Virus record (IMG/VR): IMGVR_UViG_3300047564_002485
Span: 1-38,509 of that record
Strand: one strand, 5' to 3'
Source of the DNA: a virus
Length of the DNA: 38,509 nucleotides
The position numbers and the translations under genes were made by a program. The notes under the pieces are model-generated. The model had not been told where the DNA came from. It saw nothing but the letters and a program-made list of their open reading frames with translations, and made no database searches. The stretch's first letter is position 1, and the number at the start of each line of letters is the position of its first letter. Shown piece by piece: positions 31,384-38,509 of the stretch.

Positions 31384-32184
31384 TCAAATATCAGTTTGTT
31401 GGGTTGGACTATATTCTCTAGAATCGTAGAAGTTTTCTATAGTTTCACTAAACCCGAAATCATCAGATGGTTCAGCATCTATTGGATCTGGGACAAGAGT
31501 ATATCTCATTTCTCTCTTAGCAGTAGTTCTATCAATTGATGTATAAGTATCAACTTGAACTTTTCTAATGAGACCATCAGTGCTCTCAGAAATTGGACCG
31601 AACATATGAACCTTAGCCGTAAAGGCAAAAGTGTAAATCAATGATCTTCTGGTGCTGAAATCTCCTTCATAATCATCTTGGAATGATATATTGTTCAGGA
31701 CAATTGGAATATCTCTTTTTTCTCCAATAGAATCAATTAAATCTATAGTTACATTAAATCCTGGTTGAAAAATTGGAAGTATTTGCTCAACTATTTGTAA
31801 AGCATCATCATTTAATTTTGCAAGAACACTTAATTCAAATCCAATATTATATGGAACTGGCATGTAGACTTTTTTAATATTATCATTTGAATCTACAGCC
31901 TTAAATGTTTGTGTAATTCCAGTCTTTCTTGTTGCGTCGTATGCCAAAGATGTCATCTCAAAAGACATTCGTGGAAGTGTGATTGCAATCGGTTTATTTA
32001 ACTCAGATTGTTGTTTAATCTTAGCTAGAAATTTTTGAGAAGGTCCATACGCCAATGGAACTTTTATTTCAGAAATATCGTTAGAATCTGCATCTTGATG
32101 TCTAATATAAATGTCATTAAATAAATTTCCAAAGGCAACGATCGTTTTCCTTATAATTTGATGATAGTAATATGTTCCAAGCAT
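31384..32184 (-). CDS. gp15: Tail sheath stabilizer and completion protein gp15
   Basis: gp15 caps the finished tail and joins it to the neck. The 266-residue protein starts MLGTYYYHQIIRKTIVAFG and includes LFNDIYIRHQD, PLAYGPSQKFLAKI and LPRMSFEMTSLAYD, segments conserved in T4-type gp15 (T4: 272 aa). Its ATG overlaps the gp14 stop (TAATG), consistent with coupled synthesis of the neck proteins. Confidence 0.95.
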   Translation of the reverse strand: MLGTYYYHQIIRKTIVAFGNLFNDIYIRHQDADSNDISEIKVPLAYGPSQKFLAKIKQQSELNKPIAITLPRMSFEMTSLAYDATRKTGITQTFKAVDSNDNIKKVYMPVPYNIGFELSVLAKLNDDALQIVEQILPIFQPGFNVTIDLIDSIGEKRDIPIVLNNISFQDDYEGDFSTRRSLIYTFAFTAKVHMFGPISESTDGLIRKVQVDTYTSIDRTTAKREMRYTLVPDPIDAEPSDDFGFSETIENFYDSREYSPTQQTDI

Positions 32185-33584
32185 TAGTAAGTACCAAATG
32201 GATTAGTCTCAGAAAAATCTAAAATTTGTTCAGCTTCTTTTTGGAATTCTTGATTTTCTGCATAATCATCATTGGTATCAATTTTAGAAAAAGATTTTAC
32301 ACTATATGATGCAGATGATGCTGTACCAACTACAGATTCTCCTGGTATGAAAGTACCATTATTTAGATAGATTTTAAGAACCTTTTCACCAGAAACATCA
32401 TCCCAGGTTTTTATTGTTGCTCTTGCTCCAGATGTTGACCCAACAACCTCCTCATCTTTCAAGAAAGTTCCTACACCAACATTGGGTGGTGGTGAAATTG
32501 TGATTGATGGTGGAGATGTATATCCTGTTCCAGAATCGGAAATTCTAATTGTTGAAATTGTTCCAACAGAAGTCAATAATGCTGAAACAATTGCTGTTGA
32601 AACACCTACATTAGGCGATCCAATTGTTATTGTTGGTTGTGAATAATATCCAGAACCTGCGTTTAGTAAGTTTATTTTATAAACAGAATCTGAAACAATG
32701 GCGCAAGTTGCTGCAGCTCCAGCCCCACCACCGCCACTTATCGTAACTGTTGGTGCAACTGTGTATCCATATCCAGCATTTGTTAGTAATATTTCATTTA
32801 TACCCTTGTTACGAATAACTGCAACAGCAGATGCTCTTTGTCCACCTGCAGGAGGTTCCGAAATAGTTACTATTGGTGTGCTGACGTAGTTATATCCATC
32901 ATTATTTAAATAAATCTTTCTTACAACTCCCGTAGATGCAATTGAAACACTCGCAGTTGCAGTAACACCAGTTCCAATCAAAACTAATGTAGACATAAAT
33001 CCATAATCTTCAACTGTATTTTGTATTTCATCAATACTAGTATCAATTTTTTCATCTTCATATTCAAAGAGTTCACATTTCAATTCATAGATATAATTTT
33101 TACCTAACTGATAAAAAGGATTCTCAAACTCAACTCTTTTAATTTCAAATAATCTTTCTCCTAATGGAAAGTATATTAGGTCTCCCTCTTTAGGTCTCGT
33201 AGCTAGAACAGTTTTTGCACCATTATCGTAATTAGGATCAGATTCTTCAGCATCAACCATTGATTGTAAGAATGGGGCAATAAATTCTTCAAATCTTTCT
33301 CTAGATATTGTCAATGTAAGTTCATTTGTCAATTTAAGACCAAATTTTGTCATTATGTCACTTGATGAACCATATCCTTCATAGTTGTTCAAATAAGCCT
33401 CAATAATAAAGTTGTCATCAAACTTTGATGATTGAACTTCATTTAAGATGTTATCGGTATCTATTTGTTTTCTTGGAATATAATAAACATCAACCCCGAA
33501 CATTTTTAAATGTTCATTTATTAAATCTTGTACTAAATTCTGCTCTCCGGGAGAGCCTTGTAAAAAATATGGATTTAGTGCCAT
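32184..33584 (-). CDS. gp14: Neck protein gp14 with a large repeat insertion
   Basis: gp14 forms the neck with gp13, sealing the head after packaging. Residues 1-200 match the T4-type protein: MALNPYFLQGSPGEQNLVQD, then VDVYYIPRK, and ENPFYQLGKNYIYELKCELF. At 466 residues it is far longer than T4 gp14 (256 aa). The excess is mostly residues 205-430, which hold about four tandem 40-residue units with the pattern G-x-G-Y-x(3)-P-x-[IV]-T-I, for example AGYGYTVAPTVTIS and SGTGYTSPPSITIS, then a GEEV-type pair. The C-terminal 30 residues return to the gp14 type, ending DFSETNPFGTY. The insertion is in frame. Confidence 0.93.
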   Translation of the reverse strand: MALNPYFLQGSPGEQNLVQDLINEHLKMFGVDVYYIPRKQIDTDNILNEVQSSKFDDNFIIEAYLNNYEGYGSSSDIMTKFGLKLTNELTLTISRERFEEFIAPFLQSMVDAEESDPNYDNGAKTVLATRPKEGDLIYFPLGERLFEIKRVEFENPFYQLGKNYIYELKCELFEYEDEKIDTSIDEIQNTVEDYGFMSTLVLIGTGVTATASVSIASTGVVRKIYLNNDGYNYVSTPIVTISEPPAGGQRASAVAVIRNKGINEILLTNAGYGYTVAPTVTISGGGGAGAAATCAIVSDSVYKINLLNAGSGYYSQPTITIGSPNVGVSTAIVSALLTSVGTISTIRISDSGTGYTSPPSITISPPPNVGVGTFLKDEEVVGSTSGARATIKTWDDVSGEKVLKIYLNNGTFIPGESVVGTASSASYSVKSFSKIDTNDDYAENQEFQKEAEQILDFSETNPFGTY

Positions 33585-34411
33585 TATCCAATAAAATCTA
33601 ATGGTGGTATTTCATAATCAAGAGTCATTCTTGATTTAATATCTGCTATCTCTTTTTCAGCATCATCATATATTTGCCTTCCATTCAATTCAATTCCACC
33701 AGGAAGTTTTACTCCCTGGAACTTAATTAAGTTCTGTCCCCACTGTCTTTTAATTAAAGACGTTAAATATTGTTTTAGAAAACTGTCATTATATACTTTA
33801 GTGAAATCATTTGGATCTAAAATTCTAAAGCAGTCAAAAATTATATAATTTCCAGCTTTTTGTGAACCCCAATCAATATCCAAATAAAGTCTATTTTGTC
33901 TTTTATTGAATCTTACCTGCTTATCAGTTGTCAATAAGAAATCAATATCCTCCAAATAACTTTTAACCATGGCATATTGTAAAAGTTCAACCGAGTTAAA
34001 ATAATATAAATCATTTAAAAATAGTTGATATTTGATACTAAACATACCACCAGAAATAGAGCTAGTATCAAACTTAAATACCTTTTCTATACCAATTACT
34101 GAATCTGGAACTTGTATATAATTTGAACTTTCGTAAAAATTTTGTGTTCCTACTGGAGATGTTGCAGATGTAGTAACTATACCAACTCCATTTGGTGCAT
34201 TTGCTGTTCCCCTGTCAATATCCTCTTGAGTTATTTGATATTTTAAATACATTCTTTCAACACCATCAAAATGACGCTCATGGAAATATTGAAGGGCATC
34301 ATCGACCAAATCATCAATTTGATCATCATCAATATTTATTTCTAGAACAGGAGCTCCTAATCTTCTTAAACAATAATTGACAAGTTCCTGTCTTGTAGAT
34401 GGTTTAGCCAT
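33584..34411 (-). CDS. gp13: Neck protein gp13
   Basis: The head-completion neck protein that partners gp14. The 275-residue product starts MAKPSTRQELVNYCLRRLGA and continues PVLEINIDDDQIDDLVDDAL, then QYFHERHFDG, all well conserved in T4-type gp13 (T4: 309 aa). A later segment, IKRQWGQNLIKFQGVKLPGG, is also typical. A GGGGGGA Shine-Dalgarno precedes the ATG and the stop overlaps the gp14 ATG (TAATG). Confidence 0.96.
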   Translation of the reverse strand: MAKPSTRQELVNYCLRRLGAPVLEINIDDDQIDDLVDDALQYFHERHFDGVERMYLKYQITQEDIDRGTANAPNGVGIVTTSATSPVGTQNFYESSNYIQVPDSVIGIEKVFKFDTSSISGGMFSIKYQLFLNDLYYFNSVELLQYAMVKSYLEDIDFLLTTDKQVRFNKRQNRLYLDIDWGSQKAGNYIIFDCFRILDPNDFTKVYNDSFLKQYLTSLIKRQWGQNLIKFQGVKLPGGIELNGRQIYDDAEKEIADIKSRMTLDYEIPPLDFIG

Positions 34412-34423
34412 TAGAAATCCCCC

Positions 34424-34774
34424 CTATTTTGTTACACCGGCTCTAACTAATGCCATTCCTTCTACAACTTTTTGCTTGTCGTTCTCAGAAGAAAATCCAC
34501 CTTCTTGAATTGCAACATCATAAACATATCTACCTGGTTTTAATGTGGCAGTTTGCTCATCAGTTAAAGAGATTTTAATTTTTCCAGTCGAACCTGTAAC
34601 AACAGTACACGCAAAAGAAACTGCGCTGGAACTGGAATAATTTTTTCTCAACTGTGCAGTTATACCATAACCAGATAAATTTAATTCAGTATTTGTAACA
34701 ATAGATTCAAATTCAAATGTATTATTGAAATTAAATCCCTGCTCAATTACAATGTTGGATACATATACTGCCAT
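34424..34774 (-). CDS. Small probable virion structural protein, 116 aa
   Basis: A beta-rich protein starting MAVYVSNIVIEQGFNFNNTF. It contains LNLSGYGITAQLRKNYSSSS, then GKIKISLTDEQTATLKPGRYVYDV and a C-terminal VEGMALVRAGVTK. The pattern resembles small beta-sandwich domains found in phage tail and baseplate proteins, and homologues occur before gp13 in cyanophages. It is led by a perfect TATAAATA late promoter and precedes gp13 by 12 bases. The exact role is unknown. Confidence 0.78.
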   Translation of the reverse strand: MAVYVSNIVIEQGFNFNNTFEFESIVTNTELNLSGYGITAQLRKNYSSSSAVSFACTVVTGSTGKIKISLTDEQTATLKPGRYVYDVAIQEGGFSSENDKQKVVEGMALVRAGVTK

Positions 34775-34795
34775 TTTATGGATAGACTTTTAATC

Positions 34796-34803
34796 TATTT
34801 ATA
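34796..34803 (-). promoter_or_regulatory. Late promoter TATAAATA ahead of the neck gene block
   Basis: A perfect octamer on the minus strand 22 bases before the ATG at 34774, overlapping the stop codon of the 58-residue gene. It can drive the 116-residue gene, gp13, gp14, gp15 and gp16. Confidence 0.75.
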
Positions 34804-34975
34804 TTTCAATGCTTTGAATAGACTGCAAAACTTCTTGCTGTTTTAAATACATCTTACAATATAGTTTTGCAAAATCTTTCAACTCATCCACGGATAACGT
34901 GTCAATAAATCTAGAATGTTTTTCATATTCAAATAATTTATTCATAGATTGTAAATCAATGTTTTCTGGATTCAT
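34799..34975 (-). CDS. Small conserved hypothetical protein, 58 aa
   Basis: An ORF starting MNPENIDLQSMNKLFEYEKH and ending YLKQQEVLQSIQSIEI. It is entirely helical in character, with a Cys in the second half (KLYCKMYLK). The start overlaps the preceding gene by 20 bases, a common arrangement here. I recall similar tiny proteins in this position in T4-like cyanophages; the function is unknown. Its stop codon lies inside the late promoter of the next gene. Confidence 0.65.
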   Translation of the reverse strand: MNPENIDLQSMNKLFEYEKHSRFIDTLSVDELKDFAKLYCKMYLKQQEVLQSIQSIEI

Positions 34976-35180
34976 TTATTAACTCCATTAAAAGAGATTT
35001 AATTTCACCAACTTCATTTTTTAAGTTGTTAATTTCTTCTTTTTGCTTTTCTCTTTCATTCATTCTAATTTTGGATGCATTTTTATAAGCATTAAATCCA
35101 ATGTCATCATAATTTATAATAGCTCCTGTTTTTTCATCCCTATAAAGATTTGGATGACCTTCGACTGGTATCATTTTCAT
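34956..35180 (-). CDS. Small coiled-coil protein, 74 aa
   Basis: The N-terminal part, PVEGHPNLYRDEKTGAIINY, is a small motif I recognise from short proteins of T4-like cyanophages. The C-terminal half is a charged heptad-like helix (EREKQKEEINNLKNEVGEI) that should form a coiled coil. The start overlaps the end of the large structural gene by four bases. Its location suggests a virion or assembly role, but no function is known. Confidence 0.75.
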   Translation of the reverse strand: MKMIPVEGHPNLYRDEKTGAIINYDDIGFNAYKNASKIRMNEREKQKEEINNLKNEVGEIKSLLMELINESRKH

Positions 35181-38100
35181 GCTAGTGCAAGAACTCTAAT
35201 GTCGTTAAGTGTTACAATTTTAGTCTGATCTCTAGAAGACATAACCACTTTAATTGCAAATTCAGTAAACTCACCCAAGTTATTTGCAGTAAACTGATAC
35301 TCGGAAAGTCTCCTAGGATCGGGATTAGCATCTACGAATGCATCAGAGTGACCGGTATTTTCTACTGGATCAACTACTCTATCACCAAATCCATCCCCAT
35401 CAGTATCAACTAAGTTTTCATATCCAGGGAATAATTCAAATACTTGCTGTTGTGCTTCCGAATCTGGTCTAGTAATACTGTACAAGACTCTGAAATCTGT
35501 TCCAGCTGGTCTATTGGCAGTTATAATAACTCTTAAAGATGTTGCTGGATTTTTTAATCTAATTCTATTGGAAATGTATTTCGCCGCATGGGGATCGGAA
35601 TCAAGTGAATTTGTCAAAGAACTATTTACATAGTCATCAATTGGAGCATCAATTCTATTAAATCTAAATTCAGTATTAGCAACGTCAGTATAAAGAATTG
35701 GTGATAAATTCTTATCAGTTGTCCTTAAAACAATTGCTGTTGTGAATGATTTATTTCTTGGTAGTCCATCCAGATATTCATCTTCATTTGGTTTAGACGC
35801 AACCATTCTCATGGATGTTAAATTATTTACCTGATTTAACTGAACTCTCTCAAATCCTTGATCGACAAAAGAAATTTCAGATCCATTTACACTAGTTGCA
35901 CTAATTGTTCTTATAGATGCTTCTACAGTGGTTACAGTGCCTGGAGTAATAAATCCATATGTTGGAGTTACAGATCCAAACAAAATATTCTCTGTTGCTT
36001 TAACTCCTTCTCCACCCAAAGGTGCCTCAGAAGAAAAACTTAGTTGTGGGAAAGTTCCATCAGTAGATCTATTTACTCCATTTTTACTTCTATCGATTTC
36101 AATATAATAAAGATCTAAAGATTTGGAAATATTGCTAATAAAATGATTTGTATTGATTCTTCTAAGAGAAACCCCATTCAATTCATACTTATAGACTAAA
36201 CTTCCAGCCAAGTGTTGTTCTATATTAGTTGAATCTTGCCCTCTAGTGATAGCCTCCAGAGAATTGCTAGATACACTTTCATATTTAATTATCTCTTGGT
36301 CAATTAATGCATATCCTGGATTTGAAGCACTAACTGTTTGTCCCTCAAAAGTTCCAAATATACTAGTATTTGCAGTTCCAACTGGTATTGAAGTTCCAGA
36401 AACTTCTAAATCATCTTGTATCACTACTGGAATTGAGTCACTTGCAACATTTGATAGTGTTACAATATTATTTGTAGTGTGCATACCATGTCCAGGATGG
36501 ATGACTCTAATTATGTTCCCTCTATAATTATCTCCAGGTGCATTTGAACTTTTAACTAAAGTCGATGCCAAACTAACTCTAGCATTACTGTCATTGAAAT
36601 ATACTAATGATACTTCAGGGGTGAAAGACTGCCCCTGAACATCACTAAGATATAGAGTGTCTATGCCATCAACAGAACCAACCGTTATTACAGCTCTTCT
36701 ACCAGTTGCACCAGCTGAAGAAGTTACAATACCTACAGTGTCACCCCTAGCATATCCGTTTCCACCTCTTGCAACACTTACTGCAGTAATAGCACCAGAA
36801 GTTGCTGTAATATTCAATCTAAGACCGGTTCCAGATCCAGTAAGTGGGAAAGTCTCCACATTTGATTGTGTAGTGTAATTAATACCTGCTGTTGCAATTC
36901 CAACAGATGTTACGCTACTTCCCGTAGAAACTATCGTTCCAAAGACATTTGTTTTTGCTGCTTCTCCAACTTTTCTACCAGATGTTAATAATGACAACAT
37001 TGCAGTACTGGATGCTGGAATTGTTGTGATTCCAACAGCTAGATTTCTATTATAGACAGTAATTGGTTCTGGTTCTAAAGTCTGGACATATCCATTACTT
37101 TCATTTAATTCTGGATTGTAGAAAATTACAGTCCCTGGATTGGTTGTGAATTGTGCTTTATATAATCTAAATTTCAAATCCTGATATTGGTTTGCAGTCC
37201 AAATTGAACCATTTTGTGACTTAAACAAACTTCCCATAGCCCACTGTCTATTATAAAGAACTTCATTAGGGGAAAGTCCAGGATTTAATGCTTTTTCACC
37301 CATTTCTGCTATGAAAACTTCATATGAGTCACTTTGTGGAGATAATAAAACTAGAGCATATTCTTGCCCAGGTGAAAGATAAATTGGGAATGGGAAAGTA
37401 ACTTTCGTTGCAACACTTGCATCGTCGGAGATACTAATTTGTTCTGGGCGAATAGTTACGGATTGACCAACAACTGTTCTTGTTGGTGTGCCCAATTCCA
37501 TAGTTCTAATTTCAACAGTAACTGGGAATTCAGTGTCTTTACTATAGAAATAAAGATCAGCAGCAGTTAAAAATGCACCATTCTTGTCATCTTCAGGAAC
37601 ATTTCCATTAGGTGCTTCTACCGTTCCACCAACAGTAAATGATTGTGCTAATGGATCAACATAGTCTGTTATAAAAGTGGTAATAGTTCTTTGGAATGTA
37701 TTAACTGTTCCGGTTGATGTAAATGTAGTTTCACCATTGCAAATTTTTGTAGAACCTGGTAATGGTTTTTCATCAGATGGACTAGAGCTAACTCTATAAG
37801 TTTTAGTTCCAGTATTGATTCTGATTGCTGGTGGTGGATTTGAATGAGGATCTCTTAAGAAGAATGCGCCAACCAAATCCCCATAGTTATCAGATACCAG
37901 TCTGAGTTCTTTAACATAGCAAACAGCACCACTAGTTTGACCAACTAATTTTGTTCCAACTTCAACATATCCACCAAAGGCTCCCTGTGCTTCTTCTGCA
38001 AGAGATACCGTATCAACGTTCAAATATGAACTTGATTGACTATAAGTTGTTAGGATATTCACTGAAGAATTATATGGATATTGGTTATAAGTTTTTTCCG

Positions 38101-38509
38101 GATTATTGTATGGACCTATTTTATGATTAGGTGTACAAATTCTAAATGATATTGTTTTAGTTCCGGAATTATTATATCCAATAACCGTTTCTCCAACAGT
38201 GAAAGTTCCAACTGAACCTGAAGTAGATAAATTTGAACTATTTGCTATTTCCAAGAGTTTTGGAACAAAATCAACACCACTTATACCGTCAATAAATTGA
38301 TAATATCTTGTTCTTGGTTTTGAGTTGGTGATGAAAAATTGAGTATTTCTTGATCTAATGTACTGCTCGGTCTGAGAACTAATTAATTCATTTGCCTCAG
38401 TTGTTCCTGTTACAACGCTAGTGCCAGCAAGCCTGTTGATGATAGTTGGTTGCCATGACCACCATCCCCAACTACGACGCCATCCCCAGCCCCACCAGCC
38501 GCCTCTACC
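35177..38509 (-). CDS. Large virion structural protein, 5' end missing
   Basis: The frame is open to the right edge of the window, so at least 1,110 residues are present and the true start lies outside. An apparent start at 38254 is only an internal TTG. The first 19 visible residues are an extreme Gly/Trp run with eight Trp. A central region, DYVDPLAQSFTVGGTVEAP, then AADLYFYSKDTEFPVTVEIRT, MGSLFKSQNGSIW and LKFRLYKAQF, is a pattern I know from large structural proteins of cyanophages. The rest is beta-rich with Gly-x-Gly-Tyr repeats like those in gp14. The C-terminal segment SRDQTKIVTLNDIRVLALA is also typical. Probably a tail or baseplate component. Confidence 0.85.
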   Translation of the reverse strand, partial: GRGGWWGWGWRRSWGWWSWQPTIINRLAGTSVVTGTTEANELISSQTEQYIRSRNTQFFITNSKPRTRYYQFIDGISGVDFVPKLLEIANSSNLSTSGSVGTFTVGETVIGYNNSGTKTISFRICTPNHKIGPYNNPEKTYNQYPYNSSVNILTTYSQSSSYLNVDTVSLAEEAQGAFGGYVEVGTKLVGQTSGAVCYVKELRLVSDNYGDLVGAFFLRDPHSNPPPAIRINTGTKTYRVSSSPSDEKPLPGSTKICNGETTFTSTGTVNTFQRTITTFITDYVDPLAQSFTVGGTVEAPNGNVPEDDKNGAFLTAADLYFYSKDTEFPVTVEIRTMELGTPTRTVVGQSVTIRPEQISISDDASVATKVTFPFPIYLSPGQEYALVLLSPQSDSYEVFIAEMGEKALNPGLSPNEVLYNRQWAMGSLFKSQNGSIWTANQYQDLKFRLYKAQFTTNPGTVIFYNPELNESNGYVQTLEPEPITVYNRNLAVGITTIPASSTAMLSLLTSGRKVGEAAKTNVFGTIVSTGSSVTSVGIATAGINYTTQSNVETFPLTGSGTGLRLNITATSGAITAVSVARGGNGYARGDTVGIVTSSAGATGRRAVITVGSVDGIDTLYLSDVQGQSFTPEVSLVYFNDSNARVSLASTLVKSSNAPGDNYRGNIIRVIHPGHGMHTTNNIVTLSNVASDSIPVVIQDDLEVSGTSIPVGTANTSIFGTFEGQTVSASNPGYALIDQEIIKYESVSSNSLEAITRGQDSTNIEQHLAGSLVYKYELNGVSLRRINTNHFISNISKSLDLYYIEIDRSKNGVNRSTDGTFPQLSFSSEAPLGGEGVKATENILFGSVTPTYGFITPGTVTTVEASIRTISATSVNGSEISFVDQGFERVQLNQVNNLTSMRMVASKPNEDEYLDGLPRNKSFTTAIVLRTTDKNLSPILYTDVANTEFRFNRIDAPIDDYVNSSLTNSLDSDPHAAKYISNRIRLKNPATSLRVIITANRPAGTDFRVLYSITRPDSEAQQQVFELFPGYENLVDTDGDGFGDRVVDPVENTGHSDAFVDANPDPRRLSEYQFTANNLGEFTEFAIKVVMSSRDQTKIVTLNDIRVLALA

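Noticed and set aside
38252-38254. Apparent start of the large structural gene at 38254
   Set aside because: It is an internal TTG. The frame stays open to base 38509 with coherent protein sequence.

Overview
The window is a 38.5 kb piece of a T4-like myovirus genome, AT-rich, with every convincing gene on the minus strand, so transcription runs from high to low coordinates. The set of T4 homologues (gp13-23, gp3, UvsY, UvsW, gp55, gp47, gp46, gp45, gp44), a CobS-like AAA+ protein paired with a CobT-like VWA protein, a DUF3110-type protein inside the gp46/gp47 block and several small genes typical of marine cyanophages point to a cyanomyovirus of Synechococcus or Prochlorococcus. This assignment is by recognition of protein sequences, not by a database search. 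No tRNA, rRNA, insertion sequence, integrase or CRISPR array was seen.

Reading in the direction of transcription: (1) 38509-34424 holds the 3' part of a very large virion protein, two tiny genes and a small structural gene. (2) 34411-30946 is the neck and tail-completion block gp13, gp14 (with a repeat insertion), gp15 and the small terminase gp16. (3) 30933-27660 is a three-gene insert between the terminase subunits: a modular 536-residue protein, a 103-residue protein with a T4-type capsid targeting sequence, and a structural protein. (4) 27656-17326 is the packaging, tail and head block: gp17, a zinc-ribbon protein, gp18 sheath, gp19 tube, gp20 portal, two small proteins, gp21 protease, gp22 scaffold and gp23 capsid, ending in a strong terminator.

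(5) 17253-11781 holds gp3, uvsY, an unusual 651-residue protein with a capsid-targeting-like N-terminus, uvsW, a conserved unknown gene and the late sigma factor gp55 with its own sigma70-type promoter. (6) 11739-8118 holds an endonuclease VII-like homing-type gene, gp47, a DUF3110-like gene, gp46 and a tiny basic gene with a terminator nested in its end. (7) 8101-3278 is an accessory region: two paralogous late cassettes, each followed by a repeat, a terminator and a TATAAT box, alternate with the VWA/HExxH (CobT-like) gene and the AAA+ (CobS-like) gene. (8) 3300-1 is the replisome operon: a good sigma70 promoter, a 5' hairpin, a DUF3310-like gene, the gp45 clamp, two small unknown genes, the gp44 clamp loader and two small genes, the last cut by the window edge.

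How it works together: sigma70-type promoters serve the replication genes and gp55. gp55, with the gp45 clamp, would then switch host RNA polymerase to TATAAATA/CTAAATA-type late promoters found ahead of many head, tail and accessory genes. gp21 would mature the prohead by cutting after (L/I)-x-E sites, and several unknown proteins here carry such sites behind N-termini that resemble capsid targeting signals.
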